A stretch of DNA of 64,000 bases from Plantago ovata. Taxonomy: Eukaryota; Streptophyta; Magnoliopsida; Lamiales; Plantaginaceae. Numbering within the stretch: the stretch's first letter is position 1; every line of letters starts with the position of its first letter. The DNA lies in contig CM051458.1 of assembly GCA_028274465.1 (NCBI GenBank), forward strand, positions 33,554,692 to 33,618,691, in the 5' to 3' direction. A model generated the notes under the pieces. The model was not told the origin of the DNA. It did not search any database and saw only the letters and a list, made by a program, of their open reading frames with translations. A program made the translations under genes and the position numbers. Shown in pieces: positions 1-10,058 of this stretch.

Positions 1-611
1 GTGCAGCCCGCCTTATTGCTCCTACTCCCAGAATGCCCTTATAACTCCCTCCAGAGGATGCATAACTCCGGACAGAAACAGAAACCCCCGTGTACTTTGG
101 GGAAACAGATCCTACGACCCTAATAGACCTCAGCGACTTCTGCCTCGCGCCTAAAAGGGAATAGACTAGGCCACGATCAAGCAAACCCGATAGTCCTCTA
201 CTACCGAGCCTACCTAACCATAACCTAATCGACCGGTCACACAGAAACAGAACAGATACAGAGTAACAGATACAGACAATTAACACCGAGAGGTGTTCCT
301 GCAGAAAGGTCAGTACAGAACAGAATAGCAATAACAGTAATCCAAAAGTCATAATTAGGACTTATACTTTTACGCGGAAGCATACAATATACAGTAGATA
401 GTAATAGACACATACAGTCACATAGCCTTCCAGTTTTTCGCAAATAATAGGTTTAGGGGTGAACACTCACCTTAACTTTCGAGCAAACGACCTTCAACAC
501 GAAACAAGCTTACGGGTTTACGGAACAACGGAGAACCTAACAAGAAAGTACTAAACACAATTTAGAAGTCGAACGGACGGAAGGAAAAAGGTTGAAAAAG
601 AATGGAAAGGT

Positions 612-675
612 CGAGGTTCGAACTCGGGACCTCTAAGTTAGCCACACAAAGACCTACCAACTAAGCTAGCAAGCC
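612..675 (-). other. tRNA-like segment with A and B boxes in the LTR
   Basis: On the minus strand TAGCTTAGTTGG (668-657) matches a Pol III A box and GAGTTCGAACC (625-615) matches a B box, with tRNA-like spacing between them. I could not form a convincing acceptor stem, so it is not called as a tRNA gene. It lies in the same orientation as the retroelement and is repeated at 5370-5433 in the other LTR. Confidence 0.55.
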
Positions 676-1370
676 AAGTCTTTTCTAACTTACAAAACCA
701 GAAACTAAGTTTAAAACATTTTCAGAAACTCTTTCGATTTTCAGATTCTGGAAATTACCAAAATACCCTCAGGTGGTAAATTGCAAGAAAACCCTTTTCG
801 AAACCGGCAGAATAAACAAACCAGAAGTTCCAACACTTAACAGTCTTCTCAAAACAACAAGGTTTACGATACAAGTCTACTGTCAGTCAACTACGGTCAA
901 AAGTAAAACTGCAAAAAGGTCCTTTAGGTTTTAAAGTTTTCCAAATCAGTCCACAAAGAATCCAAAACATAACATCAAGGTCCAAAAGTCCTTTCGAGGT
1001 CAAACAGGAAATCAAAGTCAACATTCGAGGTCAAAAGTCACAAGTCCAGCAAACAAAACTACAATCTAACAACCTAAGTCCCGGTTCTCGGTTCGAAAAA
1101 AAACAACACAGTCAGATCGTTCAAGGGCAAAACCGTCCAAGGGTAAAATAGTCCAAGTCAAAAAGTCAAACAGAAAACGAATCTCGAACCAAACGAACAG
1201 TAAGGGTTTCGAGATTTACCTTCGAATCGAATTACAAGGTTGAACAAATCTGCAATCGAATAATCGAAAAGAAAAAGGAAATCAAACGATATCCGAATCG
1301 AACTAAAACGAAAAGGAAACTGAACGGTAAGATCGAATCACTTACCGATCGGAAACGGGACAGACCGGAG

Positions 1371-1690
1371 GTGAGACGGCGGCGAAACGGCAGCACGAAA
1401 CGGCGGCGGCGCGGCACGCGGTCAAACGGCGCGGCGGCGAAATCGGAGCACACAAACGGAGCGCGGCGACGGGCGGATCGGACTGGACAGAGCTTGGCCG
1501 AGATCGATCGGCGGCGGCAGAGCTCGAATCGGGACGGAGGGGATCCAATCGGCGGCGGCGTGGTGATCGGGGCGAGGACAGAGACAGACGGCGCAGCAAA
1601 TCGCGGCGCGGTGCGGACCGGGGAAGAACGGCGCGGCGGATCGGAGCAATCAGCGGCGGCGACGGCGGCGGTAAGTGGTGATGATGATGG
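1371..1690. other. GC-rich CGG/CGA block inside the LTR
   Basis: This segment is dominated by GGCGGC, GCGCGG and GATCGG words, in sharp contrast to the AT-rich sequence around it. It is repeated at about 6129-6430. It is open in several frames on both strands, as expected of stop-poor GC-rich DNA. The plus-strand frame differs in length between the two LTR copies because of an indel near 6065, so I do not call a gene. It may be a CpG-rich promoter or 5' leader portion of the LTR. Confidence 0.5.
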
Positions 1691-2039
1691 TGAAGAAAAC
1701 TGGAAAAGAAGAAGAGGAAAGGGAATACTGTGTGTGTGCGTGGCTGCGTGAATGAGAGAGGGAGGAGAGTGTTTAGGTTAGGGTTTTTAGGAAGTTGGGC
1801 CAGCTGATGGGCCAAAGACTTGGGCCACGAAAATGGGCTCAGATAAGTCTTGCAAAGCTGGAAATCTCTTAGCCCAAAATCGAGATGCAAACGATCCACT
1901 AATAATAGAGTCTTGTAGTTCGGATTCGATAACGCGGGAAACAAATTAAATAGCTACCAAATAAATTAATTTACTCAGGTAGTTAATTAATTAAAAAAAA
2001 AATAATAATAATAATAATAAAAAAATACGGGGCGTTACA

Positions 2040-2057
2040 CTCTCACCCCCTTAAAAG
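2040..2057 (-). other. Polypurine tract of the TR-GAG-like element
   Basis: Read on the minus strand, CTTTTAAGGGGGTGAGAG abuts the first base of the 3' LTR (TGTAACG). This is the expected position and composition of a plus-strand priming tract. Confidence 0.85.
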
Positions 2058-2322
2058 AAGTTTCGTCCTCGAAACTTAACTAGCGTAGAACTAACGAACG
2101 TGGAACGGGTAAACGAAAGTCTTCAACTTCAAACGCCGGGTCAACGAACACGCTCGCAAGCCAAAGGTTAAGAGAATTCGTAGATAACCTAAGGAAGTTA
2201 AAGCTTGCTTCTTCAACCAGATCGTCCATCTATTACTCCTCAACCAAAAAGTCGGTAATTAAGCTTCAGGTGAATCTATCCTAGCGAAAGAAAAACAGCA
2301 CGGTAACGGAAAAAGAAAAGAC

Positions 2323-3483
2323 TTAGAAGAAGTTTGTCCACGTGAGCGTACCTTTAGCCACACTCGTCGAGGGAGTCTCACGTCCAACCATGCTATAGAC
2401 TCTTGGTTTGGCCTTCGCACTACTTCCTTGATTCCTTGAAGCGGTGCTTCCAGATCTTCCTTCTTCCATCAGGGAGTTGCGTCGCGGACAATCAATGATC
2501 TTATGCTCCTTGCTTCCACATGCCAAGCATACACCTTGCTTCCTCCAACAGTTCTTCTCCTCATGAGTTGCGCCTCCGCAGAAATTGCAATTTCTTCGAG
2601 ATGGTTGTTCAGCACTTTCGGCCACATGACGAGATCGACTTTTCTGCTCGGTGCGAGAATACTTGGATGGAGAATGACGATCCTTGCTACTTCTGTGATC
2701 GGAACTCCTCTTTCGAGACCGTCGAGGTTCATAGTCCTCGAGTTCTCCCAGACCACTCTCTACCTCAGCAGCTAACTCCACTGCTTTAATGTAGGTGGGC
2801 ATGTCGGTCCCGAACAGGCTGTAACGGATCTCTGAGTTCAGACCCTTCACAAAATGGCGCACCTTCTCCCTCTCGTCGTTTTGAAAATGCGGCACGTACT
2901 TCAGCAGTCGAGTGAACTCGGAGTCATATTCGGCGACATTCATATTTCCTTGCACCAAGGCTTGGAACTCATCTCTCCTGTTCTCGCGAACTAGGCGAGG
3001 CACGAACTTATCCATGAACTCCTTCTCAAAGTTCTCCCAAGTGCGGACAACTGCTGCTTGTCTCCACCTTGCATCTACGGTCCTCCACCAATTTCTTGCT
3101 GCTCCTTCAAACTGGAAGGCCGCGAGCTCAACCATCCTTTCATCCGGGTAGTGCAAGATCGAGAATAGATTCTCCATGCTCTCCAGCCAAAGCTCAGCTT
3201 TGCGGGCATTGGGTGCCCCATCGAACCTGTCGGGATGGAAACGAGCGAAACGTTCCGCAGCCTGATCGATCGTTTGAGTCGGTGGCGGTGGCGGCGGAGC
3301 TGGCTGAACAGGTGGTAGCTCAACGTTGCATATGCTCTCACTGAAGTTTCCCAAAGCTGCAATGATCCGCTCCACTTGGTCCTGATTGCCAGCATTGTTG
3401 TTGTTGCCATTGTTGTTGTGGTTGTCGTTGTCATTGGTGTTGCCATTGCCATTGCCGTTGCGGGTGTTGTTCCTTGGAGCCAT
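2323..3483 (-). CDS. gag: Ty3-type Gag polyprotein, stand-alone
   Basis: The intact 386-codon frame encodes the capsid/nucleocapsid protein that packages retrotransposon RNA. Residues 1-35 are Asn/Gly rich and 58-70 are proline rich. Residues about 75-240 match the plant retrotransposon Gag family (RFDGAPNARKAELWLESME, then NWWRTV and DEFQAL). Residues 250-298 are a basic Ser/Arg linker. Two perfect CX2CX4HX4C zinc knuckles lie at about 299-312 and 319-332. The frame stops after VYSMVGRE...VAKGTL, which is where a full Ty3 polyprotein would pass into protease, so pol has been cut off at that boundary. The ATG at 3483 is followed by the usual Asn-rich start, and about 825 bp of leader separate it from the primer site. 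Confidence 0.9.
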   Translation of the reverse strand: MAPRNNTRNGNGNGNTNDNDNHNNNGNNNNAGNQDQVERIIAALGNFSESICNVELPPVQPAPPPPPPTQTIDQAAERFARFHPDRFDGAPNARKAELWLESMENLFSILHYPDERMVELAAFQFEGAARNWWRTVDARWRQAAVVRTWENFEKEFMDKFVPRLVRENRRDEFQALVQGNMNVAEYDSEFTRLLKYVPHFQNDEREKVRHFVKGLNSEIRYSLFGTDMPTYIKAVELAAEVESGLGELEDYEPRRSRKRSSDHRSSKDRHSPSKYSRTEQKSRSRHVAESAEQPSRRNCNFCGGATHEEKNCWRKQGVCLACGSKEHKIIDCPRRNSLMEEGRSGSTASRNQGSSAKAKPRVYSMVGRETPSTSVAKGTLTWTNFF

Positions 3484-4308
3484 CCTATCGCAATTAGTCT
3501 AAGGTCAGTAACGTAATTAACCGTCTTGAGTGAGTCTAACTCCAGGCGTAGACATAATCTAAGGCACTATCTTAAGTCATCCTAGTGAACGAGCAAGAGA
3601 CGCGAAAAAGATAACCAAAAATGCTAAGGTCAAAATCAAATCCGGGAGGCAAAAGGAAAATAGCAACTAATCACTAAGTAAATCCTCGAGTGTGTCTAAC
3701 CTAGCATACAAGGCAGACATAAATTGAAAAACAAAATAACGATAAGGCATAAATAACAACTTCATATGTTGCAGAAAAGGATCATAAACATTACGCATGC
3801 AATGAAAGTGTTCTCTCACAAAGTGATCAGTCATTTGACCTCGGTTAACATGAATCACTTAAACAGTCGGCCGCCTGCCAGTGATTTATGTCGACTTTGG
3901 TTAAGCGATAGATCGCAATATGACAGAACCTAGCAAGAGCATATATCAACCTCAAGAAGTAAAACAAATGCATGCAACAAATGACATCATAGTAAATACA
4001 TGCTTTTAAACCAATACTAACGCAATTAATAAAACAATATAATCGTCTTAAAGAAAATAGACAAAGTAACAACCGTAAGCTTGTGAACTTAATATAGGTT
4101 AAACAGAATGAACAAGAAATTTTCGGAAGATGGAAGACAGAATAGTAAGACAGTTGACAGACGAACATAACGGTTCAGAGTTAATGCGGAAGACCAAACT
4201 TAGAAGAGACAGAACGAAGAATACTCAATCTAATCCAGCGACTTGGACCCTCACACGCACCCCAAAGGTCAAAAGATCCTATCCTAGCAAGCTCGAGTTT
4301 GAACTCAA

Positions 4309-4320
4309 GCTCTGATACCA
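4309..4320 (-). other. Primer-binding site, initiator-Met tRNA type
   Basis: The minus strand reads TGGTATCAGAGC two bases after the LTR end (4323). This is the classical plant site complementary to the 3' end of initiator tRNA-Met. It fixes the element orientation and the LTR edge. Confidence 0.92.
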
Positions 4321-4322
4321 AC

Positions 4323-6796
4323 TGTAACGGTACCGGTTTTGAAAACAAAATATTTTCTTGAAAAGGAAATTCGAAAATAATTTAATAACAACGGTCGGCA
4401 ATAAATGCCCAAAATAAACTTTGACGCTAACAATAACAAACAATATTCAATGACAACTCAGGTTCGAAAAGACAACGAATGAAGACAAATAAAGTGTTCT
4501 TCTTATTTTGAAAAGAAACCCGTGACACCCCAGACCCTTCTCTCAGTCGCTGGCTTCCTAGTCACGCACATCCTCAGCAGCATCTGGAAGGAAGGAATTT
4601 TGGAAAAACAAAAGAGTGTGAGATAAAGGATCTCAGTGAGGTTCTAAGTTAAACAGAAAGTAAAACAGTTTTAAAACAAAAATCCTTTTCAGAAAACGAG
4701 CAAACAGCACAGAACACGTATAACAGATTAACATAACAGATACGTTGTAGACCGTTGGTGCAGCCCGCCTTATTGCTCCTACTCCCAGAATGCCCTTATA
4801 ACTCCCTCCAGAGGATGCATAACTCCGGACAGAAACAGAAACCCCCGTGTACTTTGGGGAAACAGATCCTACGACCCTAATAGACCTCAGCGACTTCTGC
4901 CTCGCGCCTAAAAGGGAATAGACTAGGCCACGATCAAGCAAACCCGATAGTCCTCTACTACCCGAGCCTACCTAACCATAACCTAATCGACCGGTCACAC
5001 AGAAACAGAACAGATACAGAGTAACAGATACAGACAATTAACACCGAGAGGTGTTCCTGCAGAAAGGTCAGTACAGAACAGAATAGCAATAACAGTAATC
5101 CAAAAGTCATAATTAGGACTTATACTTTTACGCGGAAGCATACAATATACAGTAGATAGTAATAGACACAAACAGTCACATAGCCTTCCAGTTTTTCGCA
5201 AATAATAGGTTTAGGGGTGAACACTCACCTTAACTTTTGAGCAAACGACCTTCAACACGAAACGAGCTTACGGGTTTACGGAACAACGGAGAACCTAACA
5301 ATAAAGTACTAAACACAATTTAGAAGTCGAACGGACGGAAGGAAAAAGGTTGAAAAAGAATGGTAAGGTCGAGGTTCGAACTCGGGACCTCTAAGTTAGC
5401 CACACAAAGACCTACCAACTAAGCTAGCAAGCCAAGTCTTTTCTAACTTACAAAACCAGAAACTAAGTTTAAAACATTTTCAGAAACTCTTTCGATTTTC
5501 AGATTCTGGAAATTACCAAAATACCCTCAGGTGGTAAATTGCAAGAAAACCCTTTTCGAAACCGGCAGAATAAACAAACCAGAAGTTCCAACACTTAACA
5601 GTCTTCTCAAAACAACAAGGTTTACGATACAAGTCTACTGTCAGTCAACTACGGTCAAAAGTAAAACTGCAAAAAGGTCCTTTAGGTTTTAAAGTTTTCC
5701 AAATCAGTCCACAAAGAATCCAAAACATAACATCAAGGTCCAAAAGTCCTTTCGAGGTCAAACAGGAAATCAAAGTCAACATTCGAGGTCAAAAGTCACA
5801 AGTCCAGCAAACAAAACTACAATCTAACAACCTAAGTCCCGGTTCTCGGTTCGAAAAAAAACAACACAGTCAGATCGTTCAAGGGCAAAACCGTCCAAGG
5901 GTAAAATAGTCCAAGTCAAAAAGTCAAACAGAAAACGAATCTCGAACCAAACGAACAGTAAGGGTTTTGAGATTTACCTTCGAATCGAATTACAAGGTTG
6001 AACAAATCTGCAATCGAATAATCGAAAAGAAAAAGGAAATCAAACGATATCCGAATCGAACTAAAAACGAAAGGAAACTGAACGGTAAGATCGAATCACT
6101 TACCGATCGGAAACGGGACAGACCGGAGGTGAGACGGCGGCGAAACGGCAGCACGAAACGGCGGCGGCGCGGCACGCGGTCAAACGGCGCGGCGGCGAAA
6201 TCGGAGCACACAAACGGAGCGCGGCGACGGGCGGATCGGACTGGACAGAGCTTGGCCGAGATCGATCGGCGGCGGCAGAGCTCGAATCGGGACGGAGGGG
6301 ATCCAATCGGCGGCGGCGTGGTGATCGGGGCGAGGACAGAGACAGACGGCGCAGCAAATCGCGGCGCGGTGCGGACCGGGGAAGAACGGCGCGGCGGATC
6401 GGAGCAATCAGCGGCGGCGACGGCGGCGGTAAGTGGTGATGATGATGGTGAAGAAAACTGGAAAAGAAGAAGAGGAAAGGGAATACTGTGTGTGTGCGTG
6501 GCTGCGTGAATGAGAGAGGGAGGAGAGTGTTTAGATTAGGGTTTTAGGAAGTTGGGCCAGCTGATGGGCCAAAGACTTGGGCCACGAAAATGGGCTCAGA
6601 TATGTCTTGCAAAGCTGGAAATCTCTTAGCCCAAAATCGAGATGCAAACGATCCACTAATAATAGAGTCTTGTAGTTCGGATTCGATAACGCGGGAAAGA
6701 AATTAAATAGCTACCAAATAAATTAATTTACTCAGGTAGTTAATTAATTAAAAAAATAATAATAATAATAATAATAAAAAAATACGGGGCCTTACA
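4323..6796 (-). repeat. 5' LTR of the TR-GAG-like element (complete)
   Basis: The 2474-bp LTR is bounded by TGTAACGG at 4323 and CCTTACA at 6796. It is longer than the 2283-bp internal region. It carries the tRNA-like segment (5370-5433), the GC-rich block (about 6129-6430) and an AAT microsatellite near 6757-6775. One base in the terminal motif differs from the other copy (GGGGCC here, GGGGCG there). Confidence 0.9.
5370..5433 (-). other. tRNA-like segment, second LTR copy
   Basis: This is the copy of the 612-675 segment in the complete LTR. The B-box match GAGTTCGAACC is at 5383-5373 and the A-box match TAGCTTAGTTGG at 5426-5415 on the minus strand, both without change. Confidence 0.55.
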
Positions 6797-7979
6797 TGAA
6801 CCTCGACTAGGGAGAGTTTGGGATAGATGATAACTCACATAGCTCCCACTATCTGTGTGATCGGTCATCTATCCGAGGGGACATGTTTGATATCAATGCA
6901 GACAGGAATAGAGATATGACATGTTGTATGCCTGGTGTAATATAAATATGAAAGCGATACTCAATAGTCAAAAAAACAAACATATATTATATTACGTTGA
7001 CCTGTGTAATAGTACATATATGCCCTTAATAAGGGTTGTATGCCCTTAATAAAGACTGTCTCTAGGACATATACACTATCAGCAACCAGCGTGAGCGGCC
7101 CGATTACTGACCTTTCTGGTAGTCGGACCCGTTAAATCGAGGAGCCGGAACACCGAGTATGCTCGGATATGTTGTAAACTTTTCAATTTTCTGCACTTGT
7201 CATTTTTCCCGGACAATTTCCCTTATTTCCATTCGGCACTTGGTGGCACTCGTCGAAACATATTTCCTTGTTGTAATATATGTTATCAATTGTTGTCTCC
7301 TCGCTCTTTTCCTTCAATAAAAAGTTTGTTGCTCTCCGTTTTCTTGCTTACACTTGTGTTTTTTACTAACTCCAATTTCTGTTATGACGTATAACTTGAT
7401 AGAGTAGTTAAACATGTATAAGTTAGAACCGAGGATAGAAGTTCCTCGCGCCATTGATCGAAAGAGTGATCTTCACTAGTAATACTTCGAATTGAGCTCC
7501 TCGATCTATCAAAGTAATCCCCATGCTTGTCGGTTTTCTTGATAACTAAGAAAAAATTCTAAGTGTTGAGCCACAAAGAATCGAGCTCCTCCTTCTCGAT
7601 TTCTTTGTACTCCTCGCTTTTACTTCTTTAAAAAGCGTCTCGATTAATTTTCTCCAAGAGATGAGAGAGCCGGAAGCATTATCCCAACATTAAAATCGGA
7701 GAGCTTTTATGTAGATCGAGCAAGCTCTCTTGGTCGAGTAGCATTTTATTCTTTTTTGAGTATAGTAGTTCTATACTTGAACATTTTCTTTGTTGAAAGA
7801 TAGACATTGTATTGATTTGTCGGAAATGCAATTACAATGGGGGTCTTCGCGGCCAGCTTTCTTACAACATTTTTTGAACCATAAAACATGAGGTACCTCT
7901 CACACAAGCTTGTGAGGAATCCTTCTCGATCTTCGGGCCTTTCACAGGAGCTCTTCAAAAAGCTTGTTCATCAAACAAC
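6797..7979. other. Unassigned sequence between two retroelements
   Basis: There is no convincing gene here. From about 7400 to 7979 it probably belongs to the 3' non-coding part of the Ty3 element whose integrase ends at 7980. The stretch 6797-7400 contains two ATGCCCTTAATAA repeats near 7021-7053 and resembles LTR or UTR sequence of an unidentified element. No copy of the 11988-12823 LTR is present. Confidence 0.4.
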
Positions 7980-9983
7980 TCAAGCGTAGAATCTCTGGAG
8001 GTTGGAAGCATTCCACGGGTTCTTCAATACTTTCCCTTCCATGTCTTGGAGACGATAGCTTCCATTGGACCTTGCTTCGACTATCTTGTAGGGGCCTTCC
8101 CAGTTGGGTTGCATTTTCCCAACTTTGCCCAGGATGTCCGCTCTTCGGATTACCAAGTCTCCTACTTGGAAGTCTCTCTCTTTTACGCCCTTGTTGTAGG
8201 TCTTCGCGATCAGTGCTTGATATCTGAGGATGTTGGCCAAGGCATTGGTCCTCGCTTCACTTACCGTCTCCAGATCGAAGAGCCTCTCGGTATGATTGTC
8301 CTCGGGTTGATACCCTTGGATTCTAAGGGTTTCTACCGCCACTTCCGCTGGTATGACTGCTTCAGAACCATAAACTAGCGAGAAGGGAGTCTCTCTTGTA
8401 GCTGTTTTTGAAGTTGTGCGATATGCCCATACCACTCCCTCAAGCTCGTCGACCCAGTCCTTGTTGGTGGTGAACCTCTTTTGCAAGTTGTTAACGAGGA
8501 TTTTGTTGACGGCTTCTGTTTGCCCGTTGGATTGAGGATGTCCTACCGAGGTATACCTCCTCTCAATCTTCATTTCCTTGCACCATTCATTGAACCTTTG
8601 GCCACAAAATTGAGCACCATTGTCCGAGATGAGTACTCTCGGCAAGCCAAATCGACATACAATGTTTCTCCATACAAAGTTCATCACCCTTTGTTCGATG
8701 ATAGTAGACACTGCCTCAACCTCCGCCCACTTGCTAAAGTATTCGACTGTAACGATCATGAATTTCTTTTGACCCGTGCCTCTTGGGAAAGGACCGACTA
8801 TGTCGATGCCCCATATGTCGAAAGGGCAAGTGATTGTAATGGGCATGAGGGGTTTCGCCGGGACATTGATCAAGTTGGCGTGCATTTGACACTCCTCGCA
8901 CCTTCTTACAAATCGAGCAGCATCTTCACGAACAGTGGGCCAGTAGTATCCTTGTCGAATGACTTTTTGCGCAAGGGTTCTTCCTCCGGCATGGTCCCCG
9001 CAACTTCCTCTGTGCAATTCTACCAAAAGATTTTGCACTTCTTTCTTCAGGATTGCTTTCCTTCGCCTAAGTGACGGACTTGGCTTTTTTGATTTTTTCT
9101 TTACTCGCCGAACCGTATAGAAACGATAAGGAGCATTGTGAACTAGAGGTTGCTCTTCGGATGATTGGCCCGGGTTAGACTCTCCAATGGCAACCCTGGA
9201 AGTGAACTTAGCCGACATGCTATAGCATTCCAAGGCCTCTCTCATGTCTCCTACTTCTTGTCCAATTCCCAACGGAGTGGGGAACTTCAGCTTGTTGTGG
9301 ACTGTAGACACTACGGCTCGGAATTGAGAGAGACCGGGTCGACCTAGGACTGCGAAATAATCAAAGGGCATATCGACGACCACAAAAGGAACATGTTGAG
9401 TCACTCGCCGAGGAGCGCTTCCCATTGACACCGTGAGATTGATCATTTTGAGTGGCATGATAGGCTGTCCTCCAAAGCCTACCTGTGCACTCCTCACTTC
9501 CTTAAGCCCTTCTCTTGGATTCATTTGCATCCTCTTCAAGGTTCCCGTGAAAATCAAGTTAGCCAAACATCTGGTGTCGACGAGGATCCTTCCCAACTTG
9601 TATGATTGAACATCAAGGGAAACTACTAGTGGAACACAAGGATCATATATGTTTCCTCCTCCAGCATGCCTCAGAGGTATCTCGCTATCGTCGAAAGAGA
9701 TAACATTGGTTCCTGGTCGCGCAGCTTGAGCATACTTCCCATCTCGGACTCTGAGATTATCCGCTGTGATCTCCCTCTGATTTCGAGTGTCGCCTCCCGC
9801 AATTGTAAGAGTGTGGATGCTTCCGTTCACGGGGCGGTTCTCATAATTGTTGTAATTATGAATATCATCATCATGAGGGTTTCCTTGGTAATGGTGCTCG
9901 CTCCCACCTTGAGGTGGCGGAGGTAAGATCGCCAGAGGTTCTTCCTTCCGGATGTAGTTAACCAACTGACCATTACGTATCAT
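7980..9983 (-). pseudogene. pol: Ty3 pol remnant: protease fused to integrase
   Basis: This 667-codon frame is uninterrupted but lacks the middle of Pol. Residues about 120-250 are a retropepsin-like domain; the catalytic triad reads DTR where DTG/DTGS is expected, so it is probably dead. After a basic linker (KKKSKKPSP...) the frame enters the integrase H2C2 zinc domain (HRGSCGDHAGGRT...CEECQMH). The DDE core follows (WGIDIVGPFP, ISDNGAQF, GHPQSNGQTEAVNK), then the C-terminal part (GDLVIRRADILGKVGKMQPNWEGPY). About 1.5-2 kb encoding RT and RNase H has been lost with the frame preserved. The D, D and E motifs of integrase look intact. The first Met is not a true start, since Gag should be fused upstream. 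Confidence 0.85.
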
Positions 9984-10058
9984 CCTCTCAATTTCGTTCT
10001 TGAGCTCGACGCACTCATCAGAGGTATGCCCTTTCCCCTTGTGAAACTGGCAAAATTT

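Larger units (their letters stand above)
1..2039 (-). repeat. 3' LTR of the TR-GAG-like element (partial)
   Basis: Position 1 of the window corresponds to 4759 in the other LTR, and the two copies stay colinear to the GTTACA end at 2039. I see about a dozen substitutions and small indels between copies, for example an extra C in the other copy near 4961 and different A-run lengths near 2000 and 6750. An AAT microsatellite (about 2003-2021) and a GC-rich CGG-type block (about 1371-1690) lie inside. Confidence 0.9.
1..6796 (-). mobile_element. TR-GAG-like non-autonomous Ty3 LTR retrotransposon
   Basis: Two direct repeats (1-2039, cut by the window edge, and 4323-6796) flank a 2.28-kb internal region. 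On the minus strand the order is 5' LTR, iMet-type primer site (4309-4320), leader, gag (3483-2323), polypurine tract (2057-2040), 3' LTR. The LTRs run TGTAAC...GTTACA. There is no room for protease, RT, RNase H or integrase, so it must be mobilised in trans. This matches the TR-GAG class (terminal repeats plus a gag gene only). The primer site and double zinc-knuckle gag suggest a chromovirus-like Ty3 relative, which is inference. The LTRs are almost identical, so the insertion looks recent. The target duplication cannot be tested because the left end is outside the window. Confidence 0.88.

Noticed and set aside
612..675. A genuine tRNA gene.
   Set aside because: A and B boxes are present but I could not pair an acceptor stem, and the sequence lies within an LTR. 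It is listed as tRNA-like only.
1342..1944. A 200-codon minus-strand frame rich in Pro, Arg and Ser in the LTR.
   Set aside because: Stop-poor GC-rich sequence open in several frames at once. The corresponding frame is shorter in the other LTR.
5967..6509. A 180-codon Arg-rich plus-strand frame in the right LTR (126 codons in the left LTR).
   Set aside because: It is antisense to the element, low complexity and GC-driven. Its length changes between near-identical LTRs because of a one-base shift, so it is not a gene.
6797..7979. The missing 3' LTR of the Ty3 element at 7.4-12.8 kb.
   Set aside because: None of the recognisable segments of the 11988-12823 LTR occurs here in either orientation.
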